A stretch of 64,000 nucleotides of DNA from Paenibacillus sp. GP183 (GTDB taxonomy: Bacteria; Bacillota; Bacilli; Paenibacillales; NBRC-103111). The position numbers were made by a program, and so were the translations under genes. The stretch covers positions 3,404,001-3,468,000 of the forward strand of contig NZ_FNSW01000001.1 of assembly GCF_900104695.1 (NCBI RefSeq), in the 5' to 3' direction. Below are positions 25,866-33,454 of this stretch, in pieces (position 1 is the stretch's first letter; every line of letters starts with the position of its first letter). The notes below the pieces were generated by a model. It had not been told where the DNA came from. It saw nothing but the letters and a program-made list of their open reading frames with translations, and ran no database searches.

Positions 25866-27278
25866 TCAGGGTTGAAGCCATTTAAATGGCGTGGAGTCAA
25901 AAAACATGTTCGGATTGACAGGAACGTTATTCGCCCAAAAGGTAAAATGCAGATGCGGTCCCGTGGAAAATCCCGTAGTCCCGACAAGCCCGATAATATC
26001 GCCCTTTTTTACTTTATCCCCTGTCTTCACGCGCAGTTCGGACATATGGGCATACTGCGAGAACAACCCCATGCCATGATCGAGATAAATGGAATTTCCG
26101 GTAAGATACAGCGAATCGGCCAAGGCGACAATACCATCGTTGGTGGCCTTGATCGGAGTTCCCTCTTTCGCCGCCAAGTCGATGGCCCGATGGGAGCTGT
26201 CATACTTGCCGTTCACATAACGAGTATAGCCGTAGGGCGTTGTCAAAATCCCCTCAACAGGCTGGATAAAATCCGACGAGAATAAAAACTCCGGCGCAGA
26301 CCGGCTGCGAGCCATATCGATTTTCTTTTGGTCGGCCTGGATGCGGGCTGTGTCCTGCCTCATGCTCTCCATTTGCTTGGTGACCTCAAGATATTGGGTA
26401 TCGAACTTTTTGGCTTTGACGGTCAGAATCTGATCGCCGACGGGATAGGGACCCGGTTTCAAATCAATCGACAACGGCAGGTAAGCAAAATACCCCGTAC
26501 CAAAAGACTGCAGGGGATACTTCTTCCCTTGCCAGCTTATTTCCCCCGCTTCCTTATGCCGCACAAGTACAACATCTCCCGGCGATGCCGATTTGGGGAA
26601 GAGGGTCCAATCGGACTGGATCGCTGCTTTTGCCGCTTCTTTGGCCGTGTAATAGGCAGCCTCTTGAAGAAGAGTCTGTATGCGTTTTTGCTCTGCGTTC
26701 ATCACCGATGTGACGTCCGGGGTCACTTGGTCGGTCCAGGTTCCTCCACCGTCCACGGTAACGAGCAACGTGGGATCCAAACCTTCTGCTGCAAGCACCC
26801 ACCCCACTCGATCCGTAAGAAATTGTGACTTCATTACATCGAGGGTCTTAGACTTAAAGTTTACAGTAAGCGGCTTAGGCAAAGTACCGAGCAGCGCTTG
26901 CAGTGTTTCATCCCCGGCAGAGTCCGGTGCAAGCTGATCAACGGTTGCTTCTGTCCAGCTCACTCCCCCGTCTTTGGTGATCTTGGCGCTGTCCGCGTAT
27001 CGAATCCAGCCTTGGGAAAGATTTTGCATATGAAAATCGAGGATTACCTTTTTCTTTGCCACGGGTGAAGCAGTTGGAGCCGGGGATATACTTGTCGCTG
27101 CTGTATGACCTTGCAAGGCTCCATGCTCAGGCGCCAAAACAGGCCTTCCCATAATGAAAATAACGGCCAAACCAGCGAGCGCAAAAAGTCCCAGCAGGAA
27201 TGCCCAATACCTGCCCGAGCGCCACATCGGCACACGCTTACCGACTCTAATCTTGCGAGGATTTCGTTCTGAAGCCAT
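25866..27278 (-). CDS. M23/LytM-family peptidase, membrane-anchored
   Basis: A 470-residue protein. It has a basic N-terminus and one membrane helix (residues ~24-46), then an extracytoplasmic region with two segments resembling BNR/sialidase-like turns (DGGVSWTEA and DGGGTWTDQ), an Ig-like middle (about 240-330), and the peptidase domain (about 350-460) with zinc motifs SHRAIDLA and GPHLHF plus HGMGLFSQYAHMS. Family enzymes cut glycyl peptide or peptidoglycan cross-links outside the cell. It probably acts in cell-wall remodelling; the fusion with an N-terminal sensor-like region is less common. Confidence 0.87.
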   Translation of the reverse strand: MASERNPRKIRVGKRVPMWRSGRYWAFLLGLFALAGLAVIFIMGRPVLAPEHGALQGHTAATSISPAPTASPVAKKKVILDFHMQNLSQGWIRYADSAKITKDGGVSWTEATVDQLAPDSAGDETLQALLGTLPKPLTVNFKSKTLDVMKSQFLTDRVGWVLAAEGLDPTLLVTVDGGGTWTDQVTPDVTSVMNAEQKRIQTLLQEAAYYTAKEAAKAAIQSDWTLFPKSASPGDVVLVRHKEAGEISWQGKKYPLQSFGTGYFAYLPLSIDLKPGPYPVGDQILTVKAKKFDTQYLEVTKQMESMRQDTARIQADQKKIDMARSRSAPEFLFSSDFIQPVEGILTTPYGYTRYVNGKYDSSHRAIDLAAKEGTPIKATNDGIVALADSLYLTGNSIYLDHGMGLFSQYAHMSELRVKTGDKVKKGDIIGLVGTTGFSTGPHLHFTFWANNVPVNPNMFFDSTPFKWLQP

Positions 27279-27419
27279 ACAGGCGGCCTCCCGTAATTAT
27301 GAAATTTCCGCTCTGCAGCGGTTGCTCGTCCTCCTTCTATAGTACGCTAACTTTTGAAAAAGGAGAAATAACTTCTTTGTCGAAATGCTAAATAACGCTA
27401 TGAAAGAGAGGTTATTCGA

Positions 27420-27911
27420 TTGAAGAGCATACCTTTCGAGATGCTGGAGCAAGCCGTTACAGAGGAGCAGCTCATCCAGCTGCAAATGATTGTTAATACA
27501 GAAGGGCATTCCAGCTTTTATCGTTTACTCAATGGATTTACGGCCAGAATCAAAAGCTTCACCGATCCGGAGGAGCATGAAGTCAGGAGTTTGCTCGATA
27601 AAGCAAAGCGGCTGTTTCCGACCCCCGTTCTATTCAGCCCGTCATGGGACAAAGTGTGGAATGAGCTTGAGCAGATTATTACGCATAAAGCGAAGATTTT
27701 GCAATCCGTTCCACCGGAGGAAAGAGACGGAGAATGGCAAATCGTCATGGACAATCCGGCCACGATCCAGGACGTTGTGTGTTATCCCGGCCTAGCATTC
27801 TTGGACGCTGTGTACCTCTTTGCCTACTTCCGACCGCAAATGGAAAAAAACGAGTATCTGCGTTTACAAAAAGTCCAAACCTTGTTTATGCAGCTTGGAT
27901 CGGACGCCTAA
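27420..27911 (+). CDS. Hypothetical protein
   Basis: A 163-residue, mostly helical soluble protein with no signal peptide or membrane segment, starting at a TTG preceded by AGAGAGG. I recognise no family. It contains many charged residues and the segment FRPQMEKNEYLRLQKVQTLF near the C-terminus. It lies 30 bases before a glyoxalase-like gene on the same strand, so the two may be co-transcribed, and it is divergent from the LytM peptidase gene. Confidence 0.7.
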   Translation: MKSIPFEMLEQAVTEEQLIQLQMIVNTEGHSSFYRLLNGFTARIKSFTDPEEHEVRSLLDKAKRLFPTPVLFSPSWDKVWNELEQIITHKAKILQSVPPEERDGEWQIVMDNPATIQDVVCYPGLAFLDAVYLFAYFRPQMEKNEYLRLQKVQTLFMQLGSDA

Positions 27912-27940
27912 TGAATATAACCAAATAACGAGGAGAGATC

Positions 27941-28339
27941 ATGATGAGTTCAGCACCATTTCAAATCCAAAAAATTAAGCAGCTATCCATTCCTGTGCAT
28001 GAATTGGATGCTGCCGTTGCTTTTTACCAAGAGAATCTTGGACTTCCGCTGTTGTTTCGTGTTCCGAATATGGCCTTTTTGGATTGCGATGGGATTCGCA
28101 TCCTACTCAGTGTTCCGGAGACGGAAAAGTTGGATCATCCGAGCTCGATTGTTTATTTCCAGGTTGAAGATATCGATGCTTCCTATCAAGCTTTGCTGGC
28201 GCGAGATGTCCATTTCATCGGGAAACCGCACAAAATCGCAGAAATGAATCAAATCGAAACCTGGATGGTGTTCTTCAAAGACCCGGATGAGAATGTTCAT
28301 GCCCTTACCGCGGAAAAACCGGTGTCCGCAAAAGCCTAA
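27941..28339 (+). CDS. VOC/glyoxalase-fold protein
   Basis: A 132-residue vicinal-oxygen-chelate fold protein: LSIPVHELDAAVAFYQENLGL at the start and the second half DPDENVHALTAEKP, the typical DPxGNxxxL-like ending. Family members include glyoxalases, dioxygenases and antibiotic-resistance proteins; several metal ligands expected for glyoxalase I are not obvious. GAGGAG precedes the ATG. It overlaps the convergent response-regulator gene by a few bases. Confidence 0.88.
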   Translation: MMSSAPFQIQKIKQLSIPVHELDAAVAFYQENLGLPLLFRVPNMAFLDCDGIRILLSVPETEKLDHPSSIVYFQVEDIDASYQALLARDVHFIGKPHKIAEMNQIETWMVFFKDPDENVHALTAEKPVSAKA

Positions 28340-29052
28340 AGGTGCTGCTTGGTACCCTTGTAAACCCGCTCCGGGCGCCCGACGGAACCGTAGGACAGGT
28401 CGGCTTTCAGCCGGCCTTCCGAAACCAGATACTCCAGGTATCTTCGCGCGGTAGATCGGCTTGCGCCAATAGAACGGGACACCTGCTCTGCCGTTAAGCC
28501 TTCCTGTTCCTCTGTAATGACGGAAACGATTTTTTCCAACGTCAGCTTGTCGATGCCCGTAGGTAAATAAGGGGCATCCCTCTTATCCTCACCTTTGATC
28601 AAATAATCGATTTCATCCTGGCTGATTTGTCTGCCTTCTTGCTGCAGCTGGGCCAACCGGGATCGAAATACATGATATCTTTTCAATGTGTCCTGCAATC
28701 TTTCAAAGATCAGCGGCTTCAAAATGTAATCGAAGGCGCCGCCTTTTACAGTTTCCCGGACCGTTTCAATTTCTTTGGCTGCGCTGATCATGATCACATC
28801 GGTGTGGGGATACTGTTTTTGGATGATTTTCAGCAATTCGAGTCCGCTGGTGCCCGGGAAATAAATATCCAGCAGAACCAAATCTATCTCAAGATCATCC
28901 AGCAAATCCAAAGCCTGAATAGTATCCGTCGCAATCCCCGTCACTTCAAAGCCTGCCACTCTTTCCACGAACCTGCGATTAATTTCCGCGATCCGCCTCT
29001 CATCATCTACAATCAAAACATGAAGTGTTTCCATTTGCTTCACGAGTGCCAT
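28336..29052 (-). CDS. CitB/DcuR-type response regulator
   Basis: About 238 residues: a receiver domain (LHVLIVDDERRIAEINRRFV, phospho-acceptor Asp in VLLDIYFPGTSG, switch Lys in YILKPL) and a C-terminal helix-turn-helix (LTAEQVSRSIGASRSTARRY). The layout matches regulators of the CitAB/DcuSR group, which control uptake of citrate and C4-dicarboxylates. It overlaps the kinase gene by a few bases and can start at ATG 29052 or GTG 29055. No dicarboxylate transporter gene is adjacent in this window. Confidence 0.9.
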   Translation of the reverse strand: MALVKQMETLHVLIVDDERRIAEINRRFVERVAGFEVTGIATDTIQALDLLDDLEIDLVLLDIYFPGTSGLELLKIIQKQYPHTDVIMISAAKEIETVRETVKGGAFDYILKPLIFERLQDTLKRYHVFRSRLAQLQQEGRQISQDEIDYLIKGEDKRDAPYLPTGIDKLTLEKIVSVITEEQEGLTAEQVSRSIGASRSTARRYLEYLVSEGRLKADLSYGSVGRPERVYKGTKQHL

Positions 29053-30248
29053 CACAATTCACCCCTTACTTGTTGCACCTTTGGTTTGGGTATGGCTACA
29101 GTGAAGACAGTGCCTCCGTTTGAACTCCTGGAAACCGTCACGTAGCCGTTTAATTTCGTCGCTGCCCGCTGAACCAGAAACAATCCGAACCCGCGCCCTG
29201 CTTCATTCTTGGTAGAAAACCCCAATTCGAACACCTTGTCGCCGTTTTCATCCGGTATGCCAATTCCGTTGTCCTCACACTCAATAATCAGATCGTCACC
29301 CAGATCCGTAAAAAATACCTTCACCGTTTTCTCGCTCAGATCCGATCGTTCCAATACAGCATCCATCGCATTATCAATAATGTTGCCAATGATCGTAACT
29401 AACAGATCGCGGTCCAATTCAGCTGAAACGTCCCGAAAAATGCTTTCCCGGTCAATCTCAAAATGTACCTTCAATTCCTGCGCCCGATTAAATTTGCCGA
29501 TAAGCAGGCCGCCATTAATCGGATCGGGAAATTCCTTCATGATAAAATGCACCAGATTGTGATGGATGTCCGATTCCCGCGAAATCACTTCTATGGCTTC
29601 ATGGTACGACTCAAGCTGAATAAGGCCGGAAATCATATACAGCTTATTCGAAAACTCATGCGTCTGGGCACGTAATGCTTCCGCATATTTCTTAACCTGA
29701 GACAGCTCCTGCCCCAGCTTGAATATCTCCGATTTATTCCGAAAGCTCGAGACCGCGCCGATCACCTGCCTTTGGCGATTGACGATGGGAATTCGGTTGA
29801 TGATCAGCTCATTTTCTCCAAACCACATCTGTTGATCAAATTCCGCCCTGCCGGTTCGGATCACCTCTAACAGCCGAGTGGACGGCAATAAATTCAAGAT
29901 ATGCTGTCCCGTTATCTCTTTTACATTCCTTAGCTCCAGCAAATGAATGGCGGCCTCATTGACCATGGTTATAATGCCCTTGGAGTTAATGGCAATGATG
30001 CCCTCGCGTATTGACTCGAGAATGGCTCTTTTTTCCTCATACAAGGCAGCAATTTCCTGAGGCTCTAGGCCAAGTATCGCTTTTTTCACCATATTGGCTA
30101 TGAAGATAGCCCCTGCGATTCCGAATAGCAAGGTGAAGAAGCCAATCATCATAATCTGATTCTTATAATTCCTGATCAATAACCTGAAAAAAGAAGGAAA
30201 CAGCCCATACGGGTACAAAGATTCAACCCCGCTTGCCCAATTGACCAA
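29052..30248 (-). CDS. CitA/DcuS-type sensor histidine kinase, N-terminally truncated
   Basis: A 398-residue kinase with one membrane helix (residues ~33-55), a PAS domain (about 70-180), a SpoOB-like phosphotransfer helix with the His in RAQTHEFSNKLYMISGLIQL, and an ATPase domain (NIIDNAMDA, ECEDNGIGIPD, GRGFGLFLV). Relatives begin with a first membrane helix and a roughly 130-residue extracytoplasmic sensor domain; both are missing here. Homology begins only just before helix 2 (LLIRNYKNQIMMIGFF). The upstream DNA has an in-frame stop and may belong to another gene's remnant, so the ligand-sensing part was probably deleted. The kinase may be locked in one state. Confidence 0.82.
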   Translation of the reverse strand: MVNWASGVESLYPYGLFPSFFRLLIRNYKNQIMMIGFFTLLFGIAGAIFIANMVKKAILGLEPQEIAALYEEKRAILESIREGIIAINSKGIITMVNEAAIHLLELRNVKEITGQHILNLLPSTRLLEVIRTGRAEFDQQMWFGENELIINRIPIVNRQRQVIGAVSSFRNKSEIFKLGQELSQVKKYAEALRAQTHEFSNKLYMISGLIQLESYHEAIEVISRESDIHHNLVHFIMKEFPDPINGGLLIGKFNRAQELKVHFEIDRESIFRDVSAELDRDLLVTIIGNIIDNAMDAVLERSDLSEKTVKVFFTDLGDDLIIECEDNGIGIPDENGDKVFELGFSTKNEAGRGFGLFLVQRAATKLNGYVTVSRSSNGGTVFTVAIPKPKVQQVRGEL

Positions 30249-30294
30249 GGATTATGGCGCGATTGCTGTAGCCAAAGATTCCCTCACAATTTAA
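30180..30294 (+). pseudogene. Possible C-terminal remnant of another gene
   Basis: On the plus strand, antisense to the odd N-terminus of the kinase, a frame reads NLKKEGNSPYGYKDSTPLAQ then LTKDYGAIAVAKDSLTI and a TAA stop at 30292. It looks more protein-like than the kinase frame over the same bases. I cannot name the parent family. It may mark a deletion junction that joined two genes tail to head. Confidence 0.35.
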
Positions 30295-30379
30295 CTTTTA
30301 CGCTTAAACTATTCGCGGCCGGTGAGAAGATTTATACTTCGAATTGAAGACGCTTTCTTTTAATCAGGGAGGTTAGAAA

Positions 30380-30622
30380 ATGAGTTCAGAGATCCAAGCG
30401 ATTGTTGATATCAATCAAACTGCGGCCCGTTTTAAATCGAGCATCGTGCTTCGCATTAATCACATCAAATTTGTAGACGTCAAAAGCATACTCGGTCTAA
30501 GTATTACCTTGTATCGAAGTCATGATTATAAGCTGGAAATTCACGGACCTGACGAGACGGAAGCCAGAGCCGCCATGCTGGAGGTTTTCAAAAAGCATCA
30601 TCTGCTCGTGCAACTGATTTGA
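30380..30622 (+). CDS. HPr/Crh-like protein lacking the active-site histidine
   Basis: An 80-residue protein that aligns with HPr from about HPr residue 11 onward: the Ser46 region is present as VDVKSILGLSI (Ser36 here), and the C-terminal DETEARAAMLEVFKKHH fits HPr helix 3. The HPr strand carrying GLHARPA with the phospho-accepting His15 is missing. Crh of Bacillus also lacks this His and works only through Ser46 phosphorylation in catabolite repression. A similar role is possible here (inference). A clear GGGAGG precedes the ATG. Confidence 0.7.
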   Translation: MSSEIQAIVDINQTAARFKSSIVLRINHIKFVDVKSILGLSITLYRSHDYKLEIHGPDETEARAAMLEVFKKHHLLVQLI

Positions 30623-30697
30623 TCCCTTGCGCAGTTTTTGAGGACTTCAATCACCTCGATGATGGAGTGATGGTCGAAGGCAGCTTTCAATTGGATT

Positions 30698-30883
30698 AGT
30701 GAGTGAAATCTCACTATTACTGAGTTTACTCTCATTAATGAAACTCAATAATCCAAATAAATTAGCTTTAATGAGCCTAGACTCCTTATTCGTGAACATG
30801 AGTTCGTTAATAGTGAGCCTAGACTTATTAACTCAATTCAATGGGTAATGCAGCCATTATTTAGTGAGCCTAGGCTCACTACT
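30698..30883. repeat. Array B1: six 21-bp units in a 2-3-1 layout
   Basis: Units start at 30698, 30719, 30770, 30791, 30812 and 30863. Each is a degenerate palindrome with arms AGTGAG and CTCACT around a short core such as CCTAGA, followed by AAT/ATT. Two units, a 30-base spacer, three units, a 30-base spacer, then one unit (a seventh position at 30884 is no longer recognisable). The layout is base-for-base the same as in array B2 at 44260-44466. Function unknown. Confidence 0.8.
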
Positions 30884-30917
30884 ATTAAGCTTCGCCTCCA
30901 TGGACACCACAAACGGC

Positions 30918-30967
30918 AAAAGGGATGTCTCTATAGTAGATGGATCTACTTCGGAGACATCCCTTTT
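30918..30967. terminator. Long terminator-like hairpin
   Basis: Arms AAAAGGGATGTCTC (30918-30931) and GAGACATCCCTTTT (30954-30967) pair perfectly, with a nested AGTAGAT / ATCTACT inner stem. T-rich on both strands, so it may act bidirectionally. It lies upstream of the HPt-like gene. Confidence 0.7.
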
Positions 30968-31113
30968 TATAGTCAATATAGACCACAGAAATCTGCTTTA
31001 ATCCGCAGACTGCGCCAAACGCACCAGCATATGGGCTAGATCGATATTTAGAGGATTATCAAAAAACATTGTCGAATGAAGTTGACAAAAATGTAATGGA
31101 GGGCATACATAAC

Positions 31114-31440
31114 ATGGACCCAAACGACAGCCAAGAGAAAAACAACATTCAGATACACATCAATGCGGATCTGGAGGAGAAAATTCCAGGTTATTTGGCC
31201 AACCGTCACAAGGATGTTGAACTTATACTTAAGGCGCTGGCCGCTTCCGATTATGAACCTATACGCATCGCCGGACAACGTATGAAAGACAGCGGCGTCA
31301 GCTATGGATTTGATGTTGTAACGGTTTACGGCCACATCCTGGAAAATGCCGCTAACAATAAGAATTCGGAAGAAATATGCAAAACCGTAGAAAGCCTAAA
31401 AAGATTCATAGACGTCGTAGAGGTCATCTATGAAGAATGA
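31114..31440 (+). CDS. HPt-like domain protein without the phospho-histidine
   Basis: A 108-residue helical protein. The central part DLEEKIPGYLANRHKDVELI and then IRIAGQRMKDSGVSYGF matches the histidine-phosphotransfer domain, where the signature is normally H-x-x-K-G-S-G. Here the His is Gln (GQRMKDSG), so it should not carry phosphate on that site. The ATG at 31114 is chosen because GGAGGG lies ten bases upstream. Close to a CitST-like two-component system, it might act as a non-phosphorylatable binding partner (inference). Confidence 0.65.
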   Translation: MDPNDSQEKNNIQIHINADLEEKIPGYLANRHKDVELILKALAASDYEPIRIAGQRMKDSGVSYGFDVVTVYGHILENAANNKNSEEICKTVESLKRFIDVVEVIYEE

Positions 31441-31487
31441 AACGGAGCGCTGTCTGGCAAAAGGCTGGATACTCAATAGCAAAAATA

Positions 31488-31520
31488 AATCTGGCTGGCA
31501 AAGTTAATGGCAGCCAGATT
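31488..31520 (-). terminator. Terminator of the AHSA1 gene
   Basis: Arms AATCTGGCTG (31488-31497) and CAGCCAGATT (31511-31520); on the minus strand TTTATTTTTG follows. Confidence 0.75.
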
Positions 31521-31542
31521 ATGCAGAGATATTCTTCAATCT

Positions 31543-32055
31543 TTACACGGCTTGGATTTCTTTCAGATGTTTGGCAAGGTTGTCCCAGGTTTCGGTCATC
31601 CCTTGGATTAGACCCATGTCCATTGTTGCCTTGAGTGCTTCGGCCGAGACGAATTGAGCGCGGTTAATGAGCTTGGTCTTGCCTTCGTAATCGACGAATG
31701 TCAAAGTGATCAGCAGCTCCGGCATACCCACTACCGCGTTGCCTTCCTCATCAGAGAAGACATCGGTGTAGACGATCCGCTCCGGCTCTACGATTTCGCG
31801 GTAAACAGCTTTACCCCAAGAGTTCATCTGGCCATCGGCCGATCGCATGCAATAGTGCCAGACTCCACCTGGGCGGAAATCCATCTTGCAAACCGGCAGC
31901 GTCCAGCCTTTCGGTCCAAACCATTGCGACAAGTGCTCAGGATCCTTAAATACCTTGAACACGAGCTCGCGCGGCGCATCGAAAATACGCTCCATCACCA
32001 GATCCCGATCTTCTACCTTCGTGGTCATTTTGTTTGCTCCAGGGTCATTGGACAT
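31543..32055 (-). CDS. AHSA1/SRPBCC-domain protein
   Basis: A 170-residue AHSA1-like protein: FDAPRELVFKVFKDPEHLSQ followed by WFGPKGW, then DFRPGGVWHYCM (with the Trp that is a stop codon in the 20349 relative) and a C-terminal helix. The SRPBCC fold binds hydrophobic ligands. AGGAGG precedes the ATG at 32055. It is the last gene of an operon with an ArsR regulator, a very common pairing in which the regulator is thought to sense the same ligand. Confidence 0.9.
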   Translation of the reverse strand: MSNDPGANKMTTKVEDRDLVMERIFDAPRELVFKVFKDPEHLSQWFGPKGWTLPVCKMDFRPGGVWHYCMRSADGQMNSWGKAVYREIVEPERIVYTDVFSDEEGNAVVGMPELLITLTFVDYEGKTKLINRAQFVSAEALKATMDMGLIQGMTETWDNLAKHLKEIQAV

Positions 32056-32095
32056 TTCATTGCCTCCTAAAGTTGTTGTTATATTGATTCTTTTC

Positions 32096-32407
32096 CTACT
32101 TCTGCAGGTCGCGCAGATAATCGTCCAAGCGATCAAATCTCTCGTCCCAAACACGTCGGAAGGACTCCAGCCATTCGTCCAACTCAATGAGCGGCTGGGC
32201 CCGCAGCTTGTAAATCCGCCGATTGGCGACCGGCTGCACCTCAACCAGCCCGGCCTCACTGAGGACTCGAAGATGTTTTGAAGCTTGCGGCTGGCCAAGC
32301 CCTAGTCGATCGGCAATTTCCCCTACTGTGAGAGGACCGCTTCGCAAAAGCTCGACAATGTTTAAGCGAGTTGGTTCGGCGAGAGCACTGAAAGTTGTCG
32401 CATTCAT
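32096..32407 (-). CDS. ArsR-family regulator
   Basis: A 103-residue winged-helix regulator: FSALAEPTRLNIVELLRSGP, recognition region GLGQPQASKHLRVLSEAGLV and the wing ANRRIYKLRA. It lacks the cysteine metal sites of classical ArsR and belongs to the group found with AHSA1 genes. Its start codon overlaps the stop of a 37-residue upstream frame (ATGA), so its translation is coupled to that frame. A palindromic sequence at 32574-32597 upstream may be its operator. Confidence 0.9.
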   Translation of the reverse strand: MNATTFSALAEPTRLNIVELLRSGPLTVGEIADRLGLGQPQASKHLRVLSEAGLVEVQPVANRRIYKLRAQPLIELDEWLESFRRVWDERFDRLDDYLRDLQK

Positions 32408-32517
32408 GACTGAACCCACTCCATAGATTTCTGGATGATCGAACGAACCTGGTTGCAAACATCTACTTGCCACGGTTGATTTGTCTTATTCATAGACTTG
32501 GTGACTTCTGGATTCAT
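32404..32517 (-). pseudogene. DUF1801 N-terminal remnant coupled to arsR
   Basis: A 37-residue frame with its own strong GGGAGGTG ribosome binding site. It reads MNPEVTKSMNKTNQPWQVDV then CNQVRSIIQKSMEWVQS and stops in a 4-base overlap with arsR. The start matches the N-terminus of DUF1801 proteins (about 120 residues, PWQVEVC and then a helix). The rest of that domain is absent, so this is either a remnant of a deleted gene or a leader that now drives arsR translation. Confidence 0.6.
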
Positions 32518-32573
32518 GTATAATCACCTCCCAAAAATGAGTATTTATTTGATATCTTAAATATACCATAAAT

Positions 32574-32597
32574 GGAATATTCCTGTCAAGGAATATT
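32574..32597. promoter_or_regulatory. Operator candidate for the ArsR/AHSA1 operon
   Basis: The palindrome GGAATATTCC (32574-32583) is followed six bases later by GGAATATT (32590-32597), upstream of the operon in an AT-rich promoter region. Confidence 0.5.
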
Positions 32598-32655
32598 TTA
32601 AGGAAAAAAAATCCAATCCCCTAAGGACTTGGATCATTTCTTTAAGTTCTGCTGA

Positions 32656-33049
32656 TTAATGCAGATTTGCTTTCGCAAATAGCCTGGTATCAATAGCTTG
32701 CAGTGTTTCGCGGATGAAAGCCGGCTAGTCCTTTGGAGTCCGGGAAGTGATCAGGTTGTTATCCACGACAACCTCCTCATCGCGGAACGTACCTCCCGCA
32801 TTGACCATATCATCCTGCAAAGGCGGATAGCTGGTAAGCGTACGGCCTTTCAGCAGATCCGCACTGGCCAGAATGCTGAATCGCCAATTCTGTTTCATAG
32901 TAAGCTTCTCCCTTCTTGCCTTCTAGTCTTTCTCCTGCTTTAAGACCGATAACGGCCGTTTCGTGTCCGGCCTCTCTCATAGCCACATAGGGCTTTTGCA
33001 TTTCACTGTCTTCAAATTGCGGTCCAAGTAAAAAAGCAATCCGTGCCAT
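32656..33049 (-). pseudogene. Broken DJ-1/PfpI-family gene
   Basis: The frame from 33049 gives the start of a PfpI/DJ-1 protein (MARIAFLLGPQFEDSEMQKP then YVAMREAGHETAVIGLKAGE). It then jumps, in another frame, to the family C-terminus (ASADLLKGRTLTSYPPLQDD, then VVVDNNLITSRTPKD, a TAG stop, PAFIRETL). The middle, including the nucleophile-elbow cysteine region, is missing and the frame is shifted. An internal deletion plus a nonsense codon (Leu TTG to TAG) make it non-functional. Confidence 0.85.
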
Positions 33050-33107
33050 GGAATTACATCTCCTTTCAATAATAAACGACTTAGCCGTCCTAAATCAACG
33101 AATAAAG

Positions 33108-33131
33108 AAAGCACCCCTTCGGATGCTTCTT
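33108..33131 (-). terminator. Terminator of csbD
   Basis: Arms AAGCACCC and GGATGCTT with one mismatch and a 4-base loop; on the minus strand TTTCTTTATT follows. Confidence 0.6.
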
Positions 33132-33156
33132 GATTATGTGTCTGCATCACCCAAGT

Positions 33157-33357
33157 TTATACATGCTTGTGTGACCAATCATGATATTCTTTTTCAGCGG
33201 TTTCCTTGTTGTGGCCATATCGCTCTTGAAGTTTACCAATCAGCTTCTCGCGCTCACCATCAATGACATCCAGATCGTCATCGGTCAGCTTGCCCCATCG
33301 GCTTTTGACTTCACCTTTCATTTGCTTCCATTTACCTTTGAATACATTGCTATCCAT
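33157..33357 (-). CDS. CsbD-family stress protein
   Basis: A 66-residue, highly charged protein: FKGKWKQMKGEVKSRWGKLT, DDDLDVIDGEREKLIGKLQE and RYG at its end are the CsbD signature. The family is of unknown molecular function but is induced by general stress. AAGGAG lies eight bases before the ATG at 33357, and a clear sigma-B-type promoter is at 33407-33432, which fits Bacillus csbD control. Confidence 0.92.
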   Translation of the reverse strand: MDSNVFKGKWKQMKGEVKSRWGKLTDDDLDVIDGEREKLIGKLQERYGHNKETAEKEYHDWSHKHV

Positions 33358-33406
33358 CGAACTCACTCCTTATAGTTTGTGATGAAAAACCATGCCCATG
33401 ATGTAA

Positions 33407-33432
33407 TTACCCGAAAAATGCCATTTTAAAAC
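33407..33432 (-). promoter_or_regulatory. Sigma-B-type promoter of csbD
   Basis: On the minus strand GTTTTA (33432-33427) and GGGTAA (33412-33407) are separated by 14 bases, close to the sigma-B consensus. Confidence 0.75.
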
Positions 33433-33454
33433 TAAAAATTTGGACTTGCCGGTC

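Larger units (their letters stand above)
30623..31113. other. Gene-free region holding array B1 and a long hairpin
   Basis: No coding sequence seen. It holds the 21-bp palindromic repeat array (30698-30883) and a long terminator-like hairpin (30918-30967) before the HPt-like gene. Confidence 0.7.

Noticed and set aside
30698-30883. Possible CRISPR or iteron array
   Set aside because: Units abut directly or are separated by fixed 30-base gaps with no spacer diversity pattern, and there is no Rep protein nearby.
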